From the NCBI GenBank assembly GCA_005765155.1, contig VCCP01000003.1:868001-932000 (forward strand): 64,000 nt of DNA, written 5' to 3'. Position 1 is the first letter of the stretch. Every line of letters begins with the position of its first letter. Position numbers and translations under genes: made by a program. Source of the stretch: Zelopaecilomyces penicillatus. Taxonomy: Eukaryota > Ascomycota > Sordariomycetes > Hypocreales > Pseudodiploosporaceae. This document shows positions 33,370 to 46,226 of this stretch, in pieces. The notes under the pieces were generated by a model. It saw only the letters and a program-made list of their open reading frames with translations, was not told the origin of the DNA and ran no database searches.

Positions 33370-33519
33370 TCAAGGAGATCGAGCTGCACGCGCAATATTT
33401 TTTTCAGGCGATGGCTTGAGGAACGTGTTCCAGTTCTTGAGCCTGATCGCACGCAGGATGTCGACACCGTTATGACCTTGAGTAAGGACTCGCTTGTCAC
33501 CAAACTCCTCGCGCTTCAG
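33370..33519 (-). other. Coding-like orphan segment
   Basis: Read on minus, an acceptor-like CTCCTAG is followed by 49 codons and a stop: LKREEFGDKRVLTQG... ending in RAARSP. Codon third positions look like those of nearby genes. No ATG opens the frame and I do not recognise the product. It may be the last exon of a small gene, part of the TBP leader, or chance. Confidence 0.25.
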
Positions 33520-35812
33520 CTAGGAGGCCTGTTCGCAGACAGCGGTGCAGATGCGGAAATCGCGCAGGCAACGGCGTCTGAAGATTGAAGAGGAGAGAGA
33601 GAGGTCGAAAGCGAGGCCGTCGTCGAGGAAAATGTGGGTCTGACGTCGTTGGGGGTGATTAATGAGTGGCCGAGCGTTTGTAGTGCGTAGGGCCGCCGGT
33701 CGGAACTTCCGCGCAAGAATGGCGAAACAGGCGGATGGGGGAGGGCTGGGTACTTATAATTTTGGCAGTCGCAGCCCCAGGCAGGAGTCCCAGGCAACAA
33801 CACCCATCTGTGGCGCCGCCTCTGGCACGACGGTCTGAGCTTAGCGCAAACGCTAAGGGCGGTGCGCACCAATCAGAGCGCCGGCCTGCTGTGATTTTAT
33901 CTCCTTTTTCCCACCACAGCCCCCGGAACACCCCTGAAGTATCGCGGTAGCATGCAGCAGGTCGCACTTCCAGCGCTGGACGGCTAGGGTGTCAGGGCAC
34001 GGACAGGCCTGCGACCACTGCGCTGGTAGGCCTCTTGGACATATCGGGGGCTCCTCTTCTGGCCAGTTCTCCTCCTTTCTTCTCCCACCTCGCAAGCGGA
34101 GCCTTCTTCTCACTCAACACGACATTCCCACAACTCTTTTCAACAAACGATGTGCTTTCCCCGCCCTTCTGCCCCCCGAATGCATGCAACAGCAGAGCCA
34201 GCAGTAGCGCTGGCCATGAGGGAGCGACCGACTCCTCTTTATCAGCGACATCGACGATACCGACGCAAACGATGAGACGATGCGACATCATACAGTGCTT
34301 CACGATTTCGCCAAATCAACGCGATGGGCAGACTCGATATCTGTGGTGACGACAGCGAGGGCTGCCTGGCTGGGTGTTATGGTCGTGCACCTGTGCCGGG
34401 ACGCGCGCGACGACAATCAGCTGGGATGGGCACTGGAAATTATGAGCCGCGGTTGGCCGTGTTGCTTCCGCGCCCCCGTAATGCACCAGCCACTCCCTGA
34501 AATTGCCTCCCTCCTAGGGCAGTGCGTGCCCTCACACAGAGCCCTCGCACAATCGCCCGCCTGAGGCTCCTTTTCTCACCCACACACCACACGGCTCGGA
34601 CTCCAAAACTCAGCCAGTGAAACAACTTGCGCTCGCCCCCTGAGCTGCCTCCGCCCCAGACGCAATCCGCGACCTTTCATCTTACTTCCATATGCCCCGG
34701 CAACAAACAACCCAACCCCCTGTGTGCATGCATGTATCCCGTCATCGCTTCGCCTAAACTACGGAAAGGTGTCGAAGACGTTCAGCTGCCTGCTTACAGC
34801 AAGTAGTGGACACGCTTGCTTGGTTGCGAGCGCTGGTCTATGTATGTCGGCCTCGACGTGATGAAAGTTCGTGTTGCACGCATGGCGACATGGAATCAGA
34901 GTTCTCTACTGGCGGCTCACAAGGTTGGGGAGGAGGCGAGGGTGACGGACACTGGCGCGTGTGTGAGTCATGGATTCTGGACCAACTGTCCACTGCGAAA
35001 AGCATGCACCCAAGGCCTGCGCTGTTTGCGGCCTGTGAGTGGCTGGGCTGACACGTACCGGGTACCCACCGTCTACGTTAGTTTGCTGGCAACCTGGGCC
35101 GGTTGGTGGCTCGACAAAGAGGAGCGCGTGTGAACCATTTGCCACAGCAGTCCAACAGCGCTTTCCGACCCAGAGGCACTGCGCCATATCACTGGAAAGG
35201 TGAACTGTCACTTCTGATTCACGTTTTCTCAAGTATAGTAGCTTTTAAACCTCGCGCCGACTGCGTCGCATGTGCCTCGGATGTGGCCGAGCGACTGCAG
35301 AAGTTTTTCGGTGGCGGATGGCCGCTGCACGCCACCCAAGGCCAAGAAAAATTTGCAGCCTCCGAGATCGCCAGGGAGTGCTACCTTGTCAGCACAAGCC
35401 AACCGCTATGTTCCTATTTCGCAAGTACCTCACTAACAATTATCATGTCCTGCAACCCCCACCGTAGTGTCGGGTTTCACCCCTGACGTTGCCCATTGAT
35501 TGATCTGGCTGGAGGACACTTGGCCAATCCTGTATCGATGCGCCCCCAGCATCACACCCATGCGGCTCTTTGCAAGGAGCACGTTGATGATGTAAATACA
35601 ACGTCTGAGCAACAAACACTGCCAGGCCCTTTATTGTCATGCAAAAGAAATGATGTCTGCACATGGTCATTGCAGTGCACCCAGAAAACCTTTTTAGAAG
35701 ATGTGCAGTTTCTTTTGATTCCGGTCCCAATATTGCTACTCAAAGCAATGTACCCAGTTAAATACTATAAGTTTCATCATGTACAATACAAAACAAAAAA
35801 AAAAACCCCATT

Positions 35813-37771
35813 TCAAGTCATGTAATACTTTGGTCCCTCGCCACCTTGGGGGACCTGCCAGTTGATGTCCTGGTGAGGCGCCTTGATGTCGCATGTCTTG
35901 CAGTGAATGCAGCTGTTCATCAAATGTTTTGTTAGTTCTCCTCAGGAAAAAAGGTATGGATTTGCACGACGCGTAGGAACTTACTTTTGTGAGTTGATTT
36001 GGAATCTCACGCCGTGTGGTTTTGTCTCGTCCTCCACATACTCATAAACACCGGCTGGGCAGAACCGGTTCTCTAGCCCCTTGAATGGTGGGTATGTCTT
36101 TTCTGTGTGAGCCTCCCAGTCCTTTACCTGCAGGTGAACAGGCTGGTCCTCTTCGTGGTTGGTACCCGTTCTGGAGACACTGGTGAGGATATCAAAGCTG
36201 ATCTTGCCGTCAGGCTTTGGGTACTCGATTTTGGGGAACTGATCGGCTGGCTTGGTAGACGCATAATCGGGGGTGCTATGCTTGAACGTCCACGGCACCC
36301 GGCCCTTCAGGATAAACGCTTCCAGTCCAGAATAGGCGACGCCTCCGTAAAGGCCCAGCGGGGTGTGGAAAGACGGCCGCATGTTTCGCACTTCTTTCAG
36401 CTCTTTCCAGATGGATGACTTGCGCAGTGATTCCTCGTAGTCATACAAGAAGACGGTGCCTTCGCTGGACTCCTTCAAGGCGCCCCAGGCGGCCTCTGCT
36501 GCTAGCATGCCCGACTTCATGGCGTTGTGTGTGCCTTTAACTTTGGGAACATTGACAAAGCCTGCTGAATCACCGATGAGAGCGCCGCCAGGGAAAGCGA
36601 CTTTTGGTATTGATTGGAAGCCGCCTTCTGATAGAGCCCGGGCGCCGTAGGAAATGCACTTGCCACCCTCGAGAACGTTCTTGAATAGGGGGTGCTGCTT
36701 GAGTTTCTGGAACTCTTGATAAGGGGAGAGCCAGGGGTTCTGGTAGTCTAATGACACCACAAGACCAAGACTCACGAGGTTTTCGCCAAAATGGTACATG
36801 AACGAACCGCCATAGACGTCCTTTGGCAGGGGGTAACCCATAGAGTGTACTATGAGGCCCTTTTCAAACTTGGCTGGGTCGATTTCCCACACCTCCTTGA
36901 CACCCAGTCCATAAGTTTGATGATCGCTATCTTTGCGCAGGTCGAACTTGTTTATCACCTTCTTGCTCAAGCTGCCGTGGCAGCCCTCGCCGAACATGGT
37001 CACCCGTGCGTGAAACTCCATGCCGCGTTCGAACGATTCCTTTGGTTTTCCGTCTCTTGAGATGCCCAGATCGTTCGTGGCAACACCCTTGACCGATCCG
37101 TCGGATTCGAATAAAACTTCCGAGGCGGCAAACCCAGGGTAGACCTCGACGCCGACTTCCTCCGCCCGCTCACCGAGCCACTTGACGAATTGGTTAAGGC
37201 TGACGATGTAATTGCCGTGGTTGTTCATCTGCGGAGGTGCCGGGAGAGGAATCGCGGAGGACTTGGTGAGGAATCGCATCTTGTCGGCGCCCGCCGGCGT
37301 CGCGTGCTCGAAGCGGGATGGGTTGTCTTCGTCGAGCCAGTCGGGGATAAGCTCGTTGATTGAAGTCGGCTGAATAACAGCACCGGATAGAATATGCGCG
37401 CCAATGTCTCCAGCTTTTTCTAAAACGAGGACTCGGAAATCCTCATTACCGGCCTCGTTGGCCAACTGCTTCAATCGGATGGCAGCGCTGAGCCCCGCGG
37501 GTCCGGCGCCGACGATGCACACATCGACTTGATCGGACTCCCGCTCAATACTGGCGGGATCAAAAGGTTCCTCCTCATCCCCCGGCATGCGAAGCCTCAA
37601 GCTGGTGCTGAAGGCTCTTGTGCCGGCCATCTGTATGCGCATGGCCGGCCGGGACAGAAAGGGAGCCCTCGGCAACACGGCAACGGAGCGAAAGCTCCTG
37701 GTGGGCCGACATTTCGAGATAGCACGAGTGCTGCGCTGGACGCATCGCGAGACAGGAACAGGGGCCGACAT
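35813..37771 (-). CDS. Electron transfer flavoprotein-ubiquinone oxidoreductase
   Basis: Two exons, 37771-35985 and 35912-35813, give 628 residues. The first about 60 residues are Arg/Ser-rich without acids, a mitochondrial presequence ending near RAFSTSLRLRM. FAD binding is at VCIVGAGPAGLSAAIRL. A second conserved block is GALIGDSAGFVNVPKVKGTH. The 4Fe-4S cluster cysteines are split by the intron: one in RFCPAGVYEY in exon 1 and three in NCIHCKTCDIK in exon 2. The terminus GGEGPKYYMT is typical of the family. The enzyme sits on the matrix face of the inner membrane and passes electrons from ETF (fatty-acid and amino-acid dehydrogenases) to ubiquinone. Yeast counterpart is CIR2. Without the 100-base last exon the cluster could not form. 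Confidence 0.96.
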
Positions 37772-39287
37772 GATGCTGCTGTTGCTGCTGCTGCTGGCCG
37801 TGTGCTCTGCCTCTCCAAGTGGGTGAAGAGAAGGAAGAATTGACTCGAATAGGCGTTGTGGTTGTGCGAATTGAAGGAAGGGGAGAAGAGAGTCCTTGGT
37901 GTTGGAGCAATACGTCAGGACGGGTTTCTATGTGACCATTATCTTTCTGTCAATTGGCTGGTGGGGAGCTTTGGTGCTGAATTTTGGGGACTGTAATAGC
38001 CGACTCAAGCCGGAGGGGCTTGTAGACATGACAGATACAAGCAATAGTGGATAGGATGTTGGGAGTTAGTATGGTGGAGCTCGGCTTTGCAAGTACTACA
38101 AAGGTACCGGCTATGTGAAATCACAAGCGAATCCGGTCCATAAACCGCACCCGACCTTGAATACCCGGATGAAAACGGACTGCGTTGCCTTCTATTAAAT
38201 TGACTAAATTGCTTATTGTCTAGTATTGTTTGCCTCATATTCATGGTATGTAGACTAGCTCCATGGGCTATTCACTGAGTACGTGCCTTGTGGGTTATCA
38301 TACCTATGTATGTCCTTTCACATCAACATGACCCATGTAACAACACCCAGCAATAACAAGGATTTGAGAAGACGATGAAGCGATAGGGAAATTGACTAAA
38401 AAGAAGAAGTACGTGAAATACGATTTATCAAGGTTCAACTTTTCATTCGAGCACACTGTACTCTTGACAAGGTGAGTGACGTAGATTGTTGACCCCCACA
38501 CTCAGAAGCCGCTGGGACGATCTGGCGCACCCACCATTGAGGGGATCGCCATGATTAGTGCTCTGTATCCGGGTTTGATATGCAATCCCAACCTCCATCC
38601 ATATCAAACGCCGTTCGTGCAACCTTGAAAAACACTAAAGAACCCCAGTTTCCCCAGCTCACCAACCAACGGGCAATTCAGCAATGAACCCCAGGTGCTG
38701 CGGCGATCCCTTCCTTAACTGAGTAGGCTGCATGAAGCGCAGCAAAGTCATGTCAGAGACGTCATGTCTGTTGAATCAAGCGCCAGTGCTCATGCTCATA
38801 GCCCGCCCATATAAGGTGGCGCCGAGTAAATAATTGTGGTTGTGTGCCGGGTCTAGAAGCGAATCCTGCGAGTGGATCTCGATTCAATGAGATGCCCAAA
38901 CCGGCAATCACCTCTAGAACTACATACACTACTTAACCTACACATGACAACACCTCGTACACCCCGACCAACATACAGCGTGATGTTGCCTTGCAATCCT
39001 TTGTCGATGTTGCACCCGACCCCGCATCTCAGAACACGATGCTACGGTTCCTAGACTCCCTCCAGACCAGATGGTTTATCATGTTGGGGTTCAAGCAGGT
39101 CCCCTTTGCGAGAGGAATGTCTTAAAGCCAGGACCAGCGCCTGCTCCGCCATTTATTTATCGTGCTCTCCCGCATTCTCAAGTTGTGTCGCATAACAAAG
39201 AGGAGCGCACACTGCGCCTCAAACAAACAGTGACGTCGCCAAAGAAAATAATACATAAAATAACAATACATTAAAGAAAGCCTCGCG
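37772..39287. other. Intergenic region between divergent genes
   Basis: About 1.5 kb serving as promoters of ETF-QO (minus) and the GH125 gene (plus). AT-rich from 38160 to 38460. No gene is seen. Confidence 0.6.
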
Positions 39288-41074
39288 ATGCATTTCCCAC
39301 TTACGCTTGTGCTGGCTACAGCAGCCTCAGCGGCGGCGCAGGCATCTTGTCCCAAGTATACCGATTACGCTGGCCAGAGACATGTCCCTTTCTCCAGCGG
39401 CAAGTATCAGTTCCCCTACCAGCGCCCGGCTGAAGAGTGCCGGTCGTATGTGGTCCCTGAGGTGGAGCAGACGATCAAGGACATGAGTAAGACCATCAAA
39501 GATCAGGACCTGTATAGGCTCTTTGTGAATACCTGGCCTAACACTGTTGATACGACTGTGCTTTGGAAAGGGTTCGCGGCAGATGACCCCAAGGAAGAGG
39601 TAGGCAGGCCAATAACCCCCCCCTATCAAATGAGAGAGAAATCACAAAAAAGACACTATAAATAAATCAAGGAATGCTAAAGATCTCTATTATTAGCTGG
39701 CCTTTGTCATTACCGGAGACATCAACGCCATGTGGCTGCGAGACAGCGCCAACCAGCTGCAGTCCTACAAACCCGTTCTCAACGGCTCCTCCAAGAGCGA
39801 CCACAGCCTCGCCACTCTCTACCGCGGAGTCATCAATCTTCAAGGCCGCTACATCCGACAATTCCCCTACTGCAATTCCTTCCAGCCACCTCCAGAGTCC
39901 AAAATCCCCGCTGTCAACCACAAGCGGGCTATGCTGGTGTCGCGGGACACAGTCACGCCCGAGTACGACCCCAAGGTCGTCTTTGAATGCAAGTACGAGC
40001 TCGACTCCCTTGCCGCCTTCCTCCAGCTCTCCTGGGACTACTATGAAGCTACGAGGGACGTCAAGTTCTTTGGCAGCTTCAAATGGGCTGCCTCGGTACG
40101 CACGATCATCGGTGTTGCCAAGGATATGATGGCTGGCACGTACGCCCCCGACGGCAAGGTGAACAGGTCTCCGTACACTTGGCTACGCGATGCTACTAGC
40201 GCTACGGAGACGGTATCGAACAGAGGCACTGGAAATCCCATCAATGGTGGCATTGGTCTTGTCCGTAGTTTCTTCCGGCCGTCGGACGACTCTACTATCT
40301 ACCAGTACTTTATCCCGGCAAACATGATGTTCTCGCGCTATCTCAAGGCTTGTGCTGAGATCATGAGAACTATCGACAAAAAGACCGCCGATGAGATGGA
40401 AGCAATGGCAGCGGGAGTTAACAAAGGCATCAATGACCATGCTGTAATCACACACCCCAAGTTTGGTAAAATGTATGCCTTTGAAGTAGACGGATTCGGG
40501 TCTTTCAATTTCATGGTAAGAGACTCACACCTAGTCCCAATTCATTGTTCTCCGCCTATGTGTCCTTTGTTAACAACAGTTTGCTTTTTCTCAAGGATGA
40601 TGCCAATGTACCATCTCTCCTCAGTATCCCGCATTTGGGCTTCAAGCCTGCCTCCGACACAACTTACCAAAACACCCGCAAGTTTGCACTAAGCCGCACG
40701 AACCCCTATTACGCTCATGGCCCTGTCATTAATGCTGTTGGTGGACCACATCTCGGGCCTGGCAATGGATGGCCCATGGGTGTCATAATGCAGATCATGA
40801 CGTCCAACGATGATCAGGAAATCATCGGCGGCATCAAGCAGCTCATGGGTTCGACGAGCGGTCTTGGGCTTATTCACGAGTCTGTGAATAGCCACTCTGA
40901 TTCTTCCTGGACCCGACCATGGTGAGTTTACAGATGATTTGACGCCGTAATGAGCCATACACTGACTTATCATTAATTAGGTTTGCATGGGCGAATGGGC
41001 TCTTTGGTCAAATGCTTCTGGATCTGTCGCTACGCAAACCGCATCTACTCTCCAGAAGCTACCAGGATAAGTAG
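39288..41074 (+). CDS. GH125 exo-alpha-1,6-mannosidase, secreted
   Basis: Four exons, 39288-39599, 39697-40515, 40596-40921 and 40981-41074, give 516 residues. Introns are 59-97 bases with canonical ends. A signal peptide is clear: MHFPLTLVLATAASAAAQA. The diagnostic glycoside hydrolase 125 (DUF1237) motif spans the first junction as ITGDINAMWLRDSANQL. Others are YTWLRDATSATETV, GLVRSFFRPSDDSTIYQYFI, and SVNSHSDSSWTRPWFAWANGLFG, which needs the third splice. The family removes alpha-1,6-linked mannose from the non-reducing end of mannans and N-glycans, probably in the secretory pathway or cell wall here. No other glycan genes are adjacent. Confidence 0.94.
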
Positions 41075-41231
41075 TGAAATGGGCGAATTGTTTCAACATC
41101 ATTTATAACAAATTAACTGGTACCAAAAATTTAACTACGTAGTGGCATGCGTTTTAATGCAGCATTCCTACAACTCCACTGATGCTGTGCATTTGCAATA
41201 TTGTATGCTTGAAAGACGCCCTTGACCTCCT

Positions 41232-44200
41232 TCAACTCAAATCAAACCCAGCCCCAGAAGAGATCGCATAAAGCAGCTTTTTTCTCAATGTTGACTCCCG
41301 TGTGTACCTTGGCAACTTCAGTAAGTTGACACATGTGCTTGTGCTTGGTAACCGCTCCTCATCCGTACCGCCGTCCCTGATACTAAACTTGGGCCGCAGC
41401 TGAGAAAACCCTAGTAGAGGTGCTCTCGGCGTAGAACTCACGTATTTAAGCACATCTCGTCTCTGCGCGTCCGTAAATCCAGCCATAACCCTCCAAAACA
41501 TCTTGATTGTAGGATGCTCCTGCTGATCATCACCAATCACATATAGCCCACTGTAGACAGTGTTATGGCGAAGATCCTCAATGTCAATCTCAGACGAGTC
41601 ACCGCCTACCAGTCGTTGCAACTCAGACTGGTTGAACATGGATAACCATGATGGCCGGATAATGTCACGAAGACCACGGAGGAAAGCACCTGTTTGAAGT
41701 GCAGGTTGAACAACGAGACGATGTCGCGCAGCGTAGGAGATGTACAACAAGCGATTATCGTTTGTGACTGGTGTCTGGTCACCATTGGATACGAGCTTCC
41801 TCGTAACAGTCTCAACAGGTTCCCCGGGCCGGGAGACCTGATCAGTGACAGTAAAATCAAACCCCAACGCTGAGACATCGCCAGAATAGTTTTTTAGCTG
41901 GAGGAGCCCGTTATAAAGCTCTTCGTCCATATCCTGCAGGTCGTTTACGCTGCCTTTGTAACTATTTTCATCTTTTGGCCCAGGAGATGGCCACTTGAGC
42001 AAAAAGAAGCCAGCAAATGCGAGGTCGACGAGAATACCCTCGTACATGCATTTACCGACGATGCGACCCAGAAATTCGAAACGCTGGACAAGGTTAGTCA
42101 TCGACTCTCCCCACTCAATATCTGAGTCAGAAAAGCCCTCTCGATGCAACGACTGGCGAAGCGCATCTACCGCTATGGGATTAGGATAGAGAAGACCCTT
42201 TTCATTCGATGTGAACATTCCAAATCCACCATCTTCAACCCCAAAAGCCTCGGAGGTGACACTGGTCAAGAACTCTTTGGTGACGCCACCACCATCAATC
42301 CCTGCTTCCGGTGTATCAAACTGATCCACAAAGGTAATCTGTATGGAGTCCTTCAAGCCCTCTCCTAGTTTATAAAATTCCTTAAAGGCATCTTCGAATA
42401 GCTGACCACGACGTATTCGCGCATGATGCCTTGCAAATGGATGCACGGGAACACCAGTATTACCATCTCTTCGAATGCGATCGAGATGTATAAACTGGCG
42501 GAAGATCATCACACGAGTCTCAAACGGAACGACAAAGGGCATGTGTTTCAGAATTTCTAGCTTCGGACCCATCTCTGCGAGTCGACGTTCTCTGATGGCT
42601 CGCATTTGGCGAGATTTGAGCCTTTCCAGCCGAGCATGACGGAACACTCGCTGACCAGCAAGAGTTGAATAGAACCCGGTGTCGTCGTGATTGGGATTCT
42701 CACCATTGGCCCTGGTTTCTTCGTCGCTCTCTTCAGCCTGCTCTTGGTTCTGTCTTTCTTCCTCAGCTATGACAGCGCCGACAAAGTCCTCTTTGTCAAG
42801 CTTCTCTGTCATAAGCCAGTGGTCTTGTGGAAGGAAGCGCTTTCGAGAATCCCTTTCATAAAGCATTTTGAGAGCTGTCGTAATGATAGCTCGGAGGCTT
42901 TCCAAGTCAAGTTTGGTCGATGTTTGTAAAAGTGTGGTGGTATCAACTTCTCGAGAGCCGTGGATTCCATGCTGTGTCCGTTCAGATGCTAATAATACTT
43001 CCAGACGTGCCTTTGTAGATTCATCGACAGCTTGATGAGATTGTGTGATCTCCTGTACGTTGTAGTGTAGTGCAAACCCTGTATTTTTCAGAAACGTTGT
43101 GAGTGATTTGACATCTCCAAGTGATAGGCTGCAAGATCGGATGCGAGAAACAGCGAGGCTGTTCGTGGCAACCAGGGGGTGGATGCCACTGAAAAAGTCT
43201 TCGTCATCGCTAAGCCGTAGTATAAAAGTATACAACTCAAGAAATAGTAGAGCAATTCTCCATTCTTGGTCCTCAACTGTTTCCTGAGAGAGAGAAGATA
43301 TGCCCCTAAGATACCTGCGAAGCACATCTACTGGCCTTGCTGACTTGGTCCTCAGTTTGTTGAAGACAGAAGTCTTCTGCATGATTTGCCAGAGGAATTT
43401 AACGATCGGGGTATGCCCTGATGCGGTTGGAATCTGTTCCAAGAATAACCGCATACGTGTGTCATCAGCGTTGGAAGGGAAGCTTTGGAGTAAGGCAAGG
43501 ATATACCCAGCCAAAAGCCCAGCCCTGTGGAACTCTTGATTTGATGACATTGCTAAGTTCTCTGAGAAGTGCTTCAGCAGCTGAGAGATTCCATTCTGAT
43601 CGACAAGAGATAACAACTGGCGGTAAATGTAAGGAGCCAATGCTTGCGCCAGAGATTCCTCGGTCACATCATGTATATGACCAACCATAGGTTGAAGGCT
43701 TAACCGAGCATTGATTTCTGAGGAAAGGCTTGAAACTTGCGTAAAAAGGGCATCCAAATAGACAGATTGACGGGGCGATTCCACTTGCGCCCGACTTAAG
43801 TCAATAAAGTGAGCGAGTAGCCAGAGTCGGTCATCTTTTCCTACCAGCTCTTCCGGTGCGGTACTGTATCCTTCCACGACTCCTATGGCTAGCTTTTCTA
43901 TGTCCACTACTTGGGATATGATGCTGATATTGTCCTCAAAGAGTTTGATATCTCGCTGAGTCAATAGACTAAAGGCTAGTGCTTTATATGCGCGCAGTTG
44001 TGTACGCTCTGTTTGTTTTCGTTAGTTATGCAGTCCCCTTCAAGGCTATCATAGCAATTTTGCTGGATGAGGTAACCGTACCGGTATTTGAGGCTCCAAT
44101 CAGTGGAGCAGAGAGACACTGAACCAAAAGTTCTGACCACCGCCTTCCCTCTCTTGTTCGACACAACTGGGCCAGCATCGTGTAATAAAGCTTGATCGAC

Positions 44201-44872
44201 GTCGTAATTGTTTCCGGGACTTGAGTTATTATGCGAGTGATGAGTGAAAGTAGTTGCGGCAATTCTGCAGATTCGTTGCTGTCAATTGTAATTAGTAGGA
44301 TGCTTATAAAATTGTGTTGGCATGCTACAGCAAATGAAGCTGTTAGCCAGGGTAGATGATATATAAACCTACGTTTCAGAAATGAGGACACCTGAAGCCT
44401 GCACCAAAATATCCATAAGCTTCTTCAGCCTACCATTAAGGGTACTAGGCTCCTTGAGCTGCTGAGCAAGAATGGTATCGTAGTCGCGAATAAAATGGGA
44501 CAGACGTTGGAGATCGTCGGCACGGCGAGCCGTGAAAAAGGAAAGGATGGGCTTGAAAGCCAGAGCAACACGATCAGTAGCACTGCTCTCGGTAGAAGAT
44601 TTATAAATATCGTCGAATTCCGCTCTTTGGAGCTCTTTCAAGGAAGATCTTGTGCGGTAGCCTCGCCATGTCTTTTGGATTTTGGCCGCTGCCTTGAGGC
44701 GTTGACGCTCCGCCTGGCGTCTTTCGCGGTCTGCCTGAGCATCGGAAACTGTTTTGGTAGCATTCGAGACGACCGAAGGACTCCAAGATGTGTTGCTGAA
44801 CGGGTTACTGACTTGGCCACTGAGGTTTACATTCCTCGGCCGCTTGGAGCTGCCCGTGAAGGTGGAAAACAT
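41232..44872 (-). CDS. HUL5: HECT-type E3 ubiquitin ligase, Hul5/UBE3C family
   Basis: Three exons, 44872-44373, 44278-44082 and 44008-41232, give 1157 residues; the joins restore an unbroken frame (SETNESAELPQ and SNTGERTQLRAYKALAF). Near the N-terminus is an IQ-like motif, AAAKIQKTWRGYRTR, as in UBE3C. The C-terminal about 380 residues form the HECT domain: VTFVDQFDTPEAGIDGGGVTKEF-like opening, FLGRIVGKCMYEGILVDL, and the catalytic loop PSTSTCVNLLKLP with the thioester Cys near residue 1123, ending GAGFDLS. Hul5 is a proteasome-associated ligase that extends ubiquitin chains and helps clear misfolded proteins. This protein is somewhat longer than yeast Hul5 (910) and close to human UBE3C (1083). 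Confidence 0.95.
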
Positions 44873-46118
44873 GGCGACGACTTTGACTGTCGTTTACACA
44901 GGTGCGGGAGCAGAGAAACCAAGGCGCATGTTCGTTGAGATTTGTGGAAATATGTCGAAGCCGTTGCGTAGCTTCTGGAAGCTTCAGTCCTACAACATCA
45001 GTCATCAAACAAGCCGGCGAGTTCGGCCTGGGATGCCATCACCAGTGGTGGGGCTAGGGTCGTCTTGGGGCAAGATGATGAGATCAGGCTTGTCGACGGG
45101 TTCTACTATAATACTGCAGGTAGAGAGAGGTACGGTATTAGGTACCCCGGTACTTCCTCCAATTGCCCTGTGGCTGGGGGCTGCCAGGCTGAGCTACACT
45201 AGCCACAGGACCATAGTAATAGCGATTTAGGTAATCAAGCCGTGCACAGACCCACCAAATTAGACATGGCAGGTAGCCCGGTGGGGGTGGTGATAAGATA
45301 ACGCAGACAATGAGTTCACCGCCCAGAGTGATGTGGCGCGCTACGCACGGTGCGAGGTGAGGGGCAACTGCCAGTTGGAGAGTACAAAGAACGCTTCATT
45401 TGGCTTTCATTTAGCTTTCTGTGCTTTGCAAGCCACTGGCAAACCGATCACACTAAAGGGCATGAATTGGCCATGGTAACGAATTAATTGCCATTGTCTG
45501 TTAACGACCATGCCCGCTACGAACAATGAAACTGCGTAGGCTGCTTTCAATTAAAACCCAAAGCACGAGCGGGGTTGTTGGAGAGCGGAGAACAAAGAGG
45601 GTACGCAGCACTCCCCAGCGCCAGACACTGCGATCAGTGCGACAAGGCCACGGTGCAAGTACAAAGGCGGTCAAATGGGGGCCGTGGACAAATACAGTGC
45701 CGACACTGTACAACCCTACTTCCAAAATTAACAAACGCAGCAGGTACAACGATGTCTCCGGGCGGCATGGAAAGGTCACTCCACACTGGCCAGCCAGGTT
45801 TGCAGGCCTATGAAAAAAAAATATTACCTCGAGGCGAAATCTCTTTTCCCTTCTCCCACACAACCGTCAACCTTATCCCCAAAAAACCCAAACCCATAAA
45901 ACACAGGTCAGTTCAGAGGTGCGGTCTCGTACTTAATCTCTGTTCTTGCGCTTGTTCTTTCAACCAAGAAAATCAAACAAAAAAAATTGAAAACCCCCCA
46001 TAAAACCCTACTCGTCTTCTTGTCTCGCGACACCACGACGATCAACAGTCACCAATTTTTGAGTCAGCTCATCACTGTTGCCTTCATCCACCTCATCACC
46101 CATCCATTTTCCGAATCG
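44873..46118. other. Divergent promoter region, HUL5 and PAB1
   Basis: About 1.2 kb between the divergent start regions. The part nearest PAB1 (45840-46118) is rich in C, T and A runs typical of a strongly expressed fungal gene's leader. Frames at 45501-46003 on both strands overlap and are not convincing. Confidence 0.55.
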
Positions 46119-46198
46119 GTGAGTTTTTTTTTGGTGGCTAAAATACTTCTTCTATAACCATGTACTGCAAAGTGTTCAATGCTAACTAGTGTCTGCAG
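46119..46198 (+). other. Probable 5' leader intron of PAB1
   Basis: Donor GTGAGT at 46119, branch-like GCTAAC at 46181-46186 and acceptor CTGCAG ending at 46198 define an 80-base intron that ends 28 bases before the PAB1 ATG. All three elements match fungal consensus well. RNA evidence is not available. Confidence 0.7.
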
Positions 46199-46226
46199 CC
46201 TCGTTTGATACCCGCGATCCGATACT

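Larger units (their letters stand above)
32791..35812. other. Long intergenic region upstream of TBP
   Basis: About 3 kb. The TBP-proximal part probably holds a 5' leader with an intron (see separate entry). The CT-rich tract near 33580-33600 read on minus, with a TATA-like element near 33755, looks like a start-site region. A coding-like 150-base segment at 33370-33519 is listed separately. From 33.9 to 35.8 kb many short overlapping frames occur on both strands but none is convincing. Confidence 0.45.

Noticed and set aside
33900..35800. Several frames of 60-127 codons on both strands
   Set aside because: They overlap each other, have no domain features and show no convincing splice partners.
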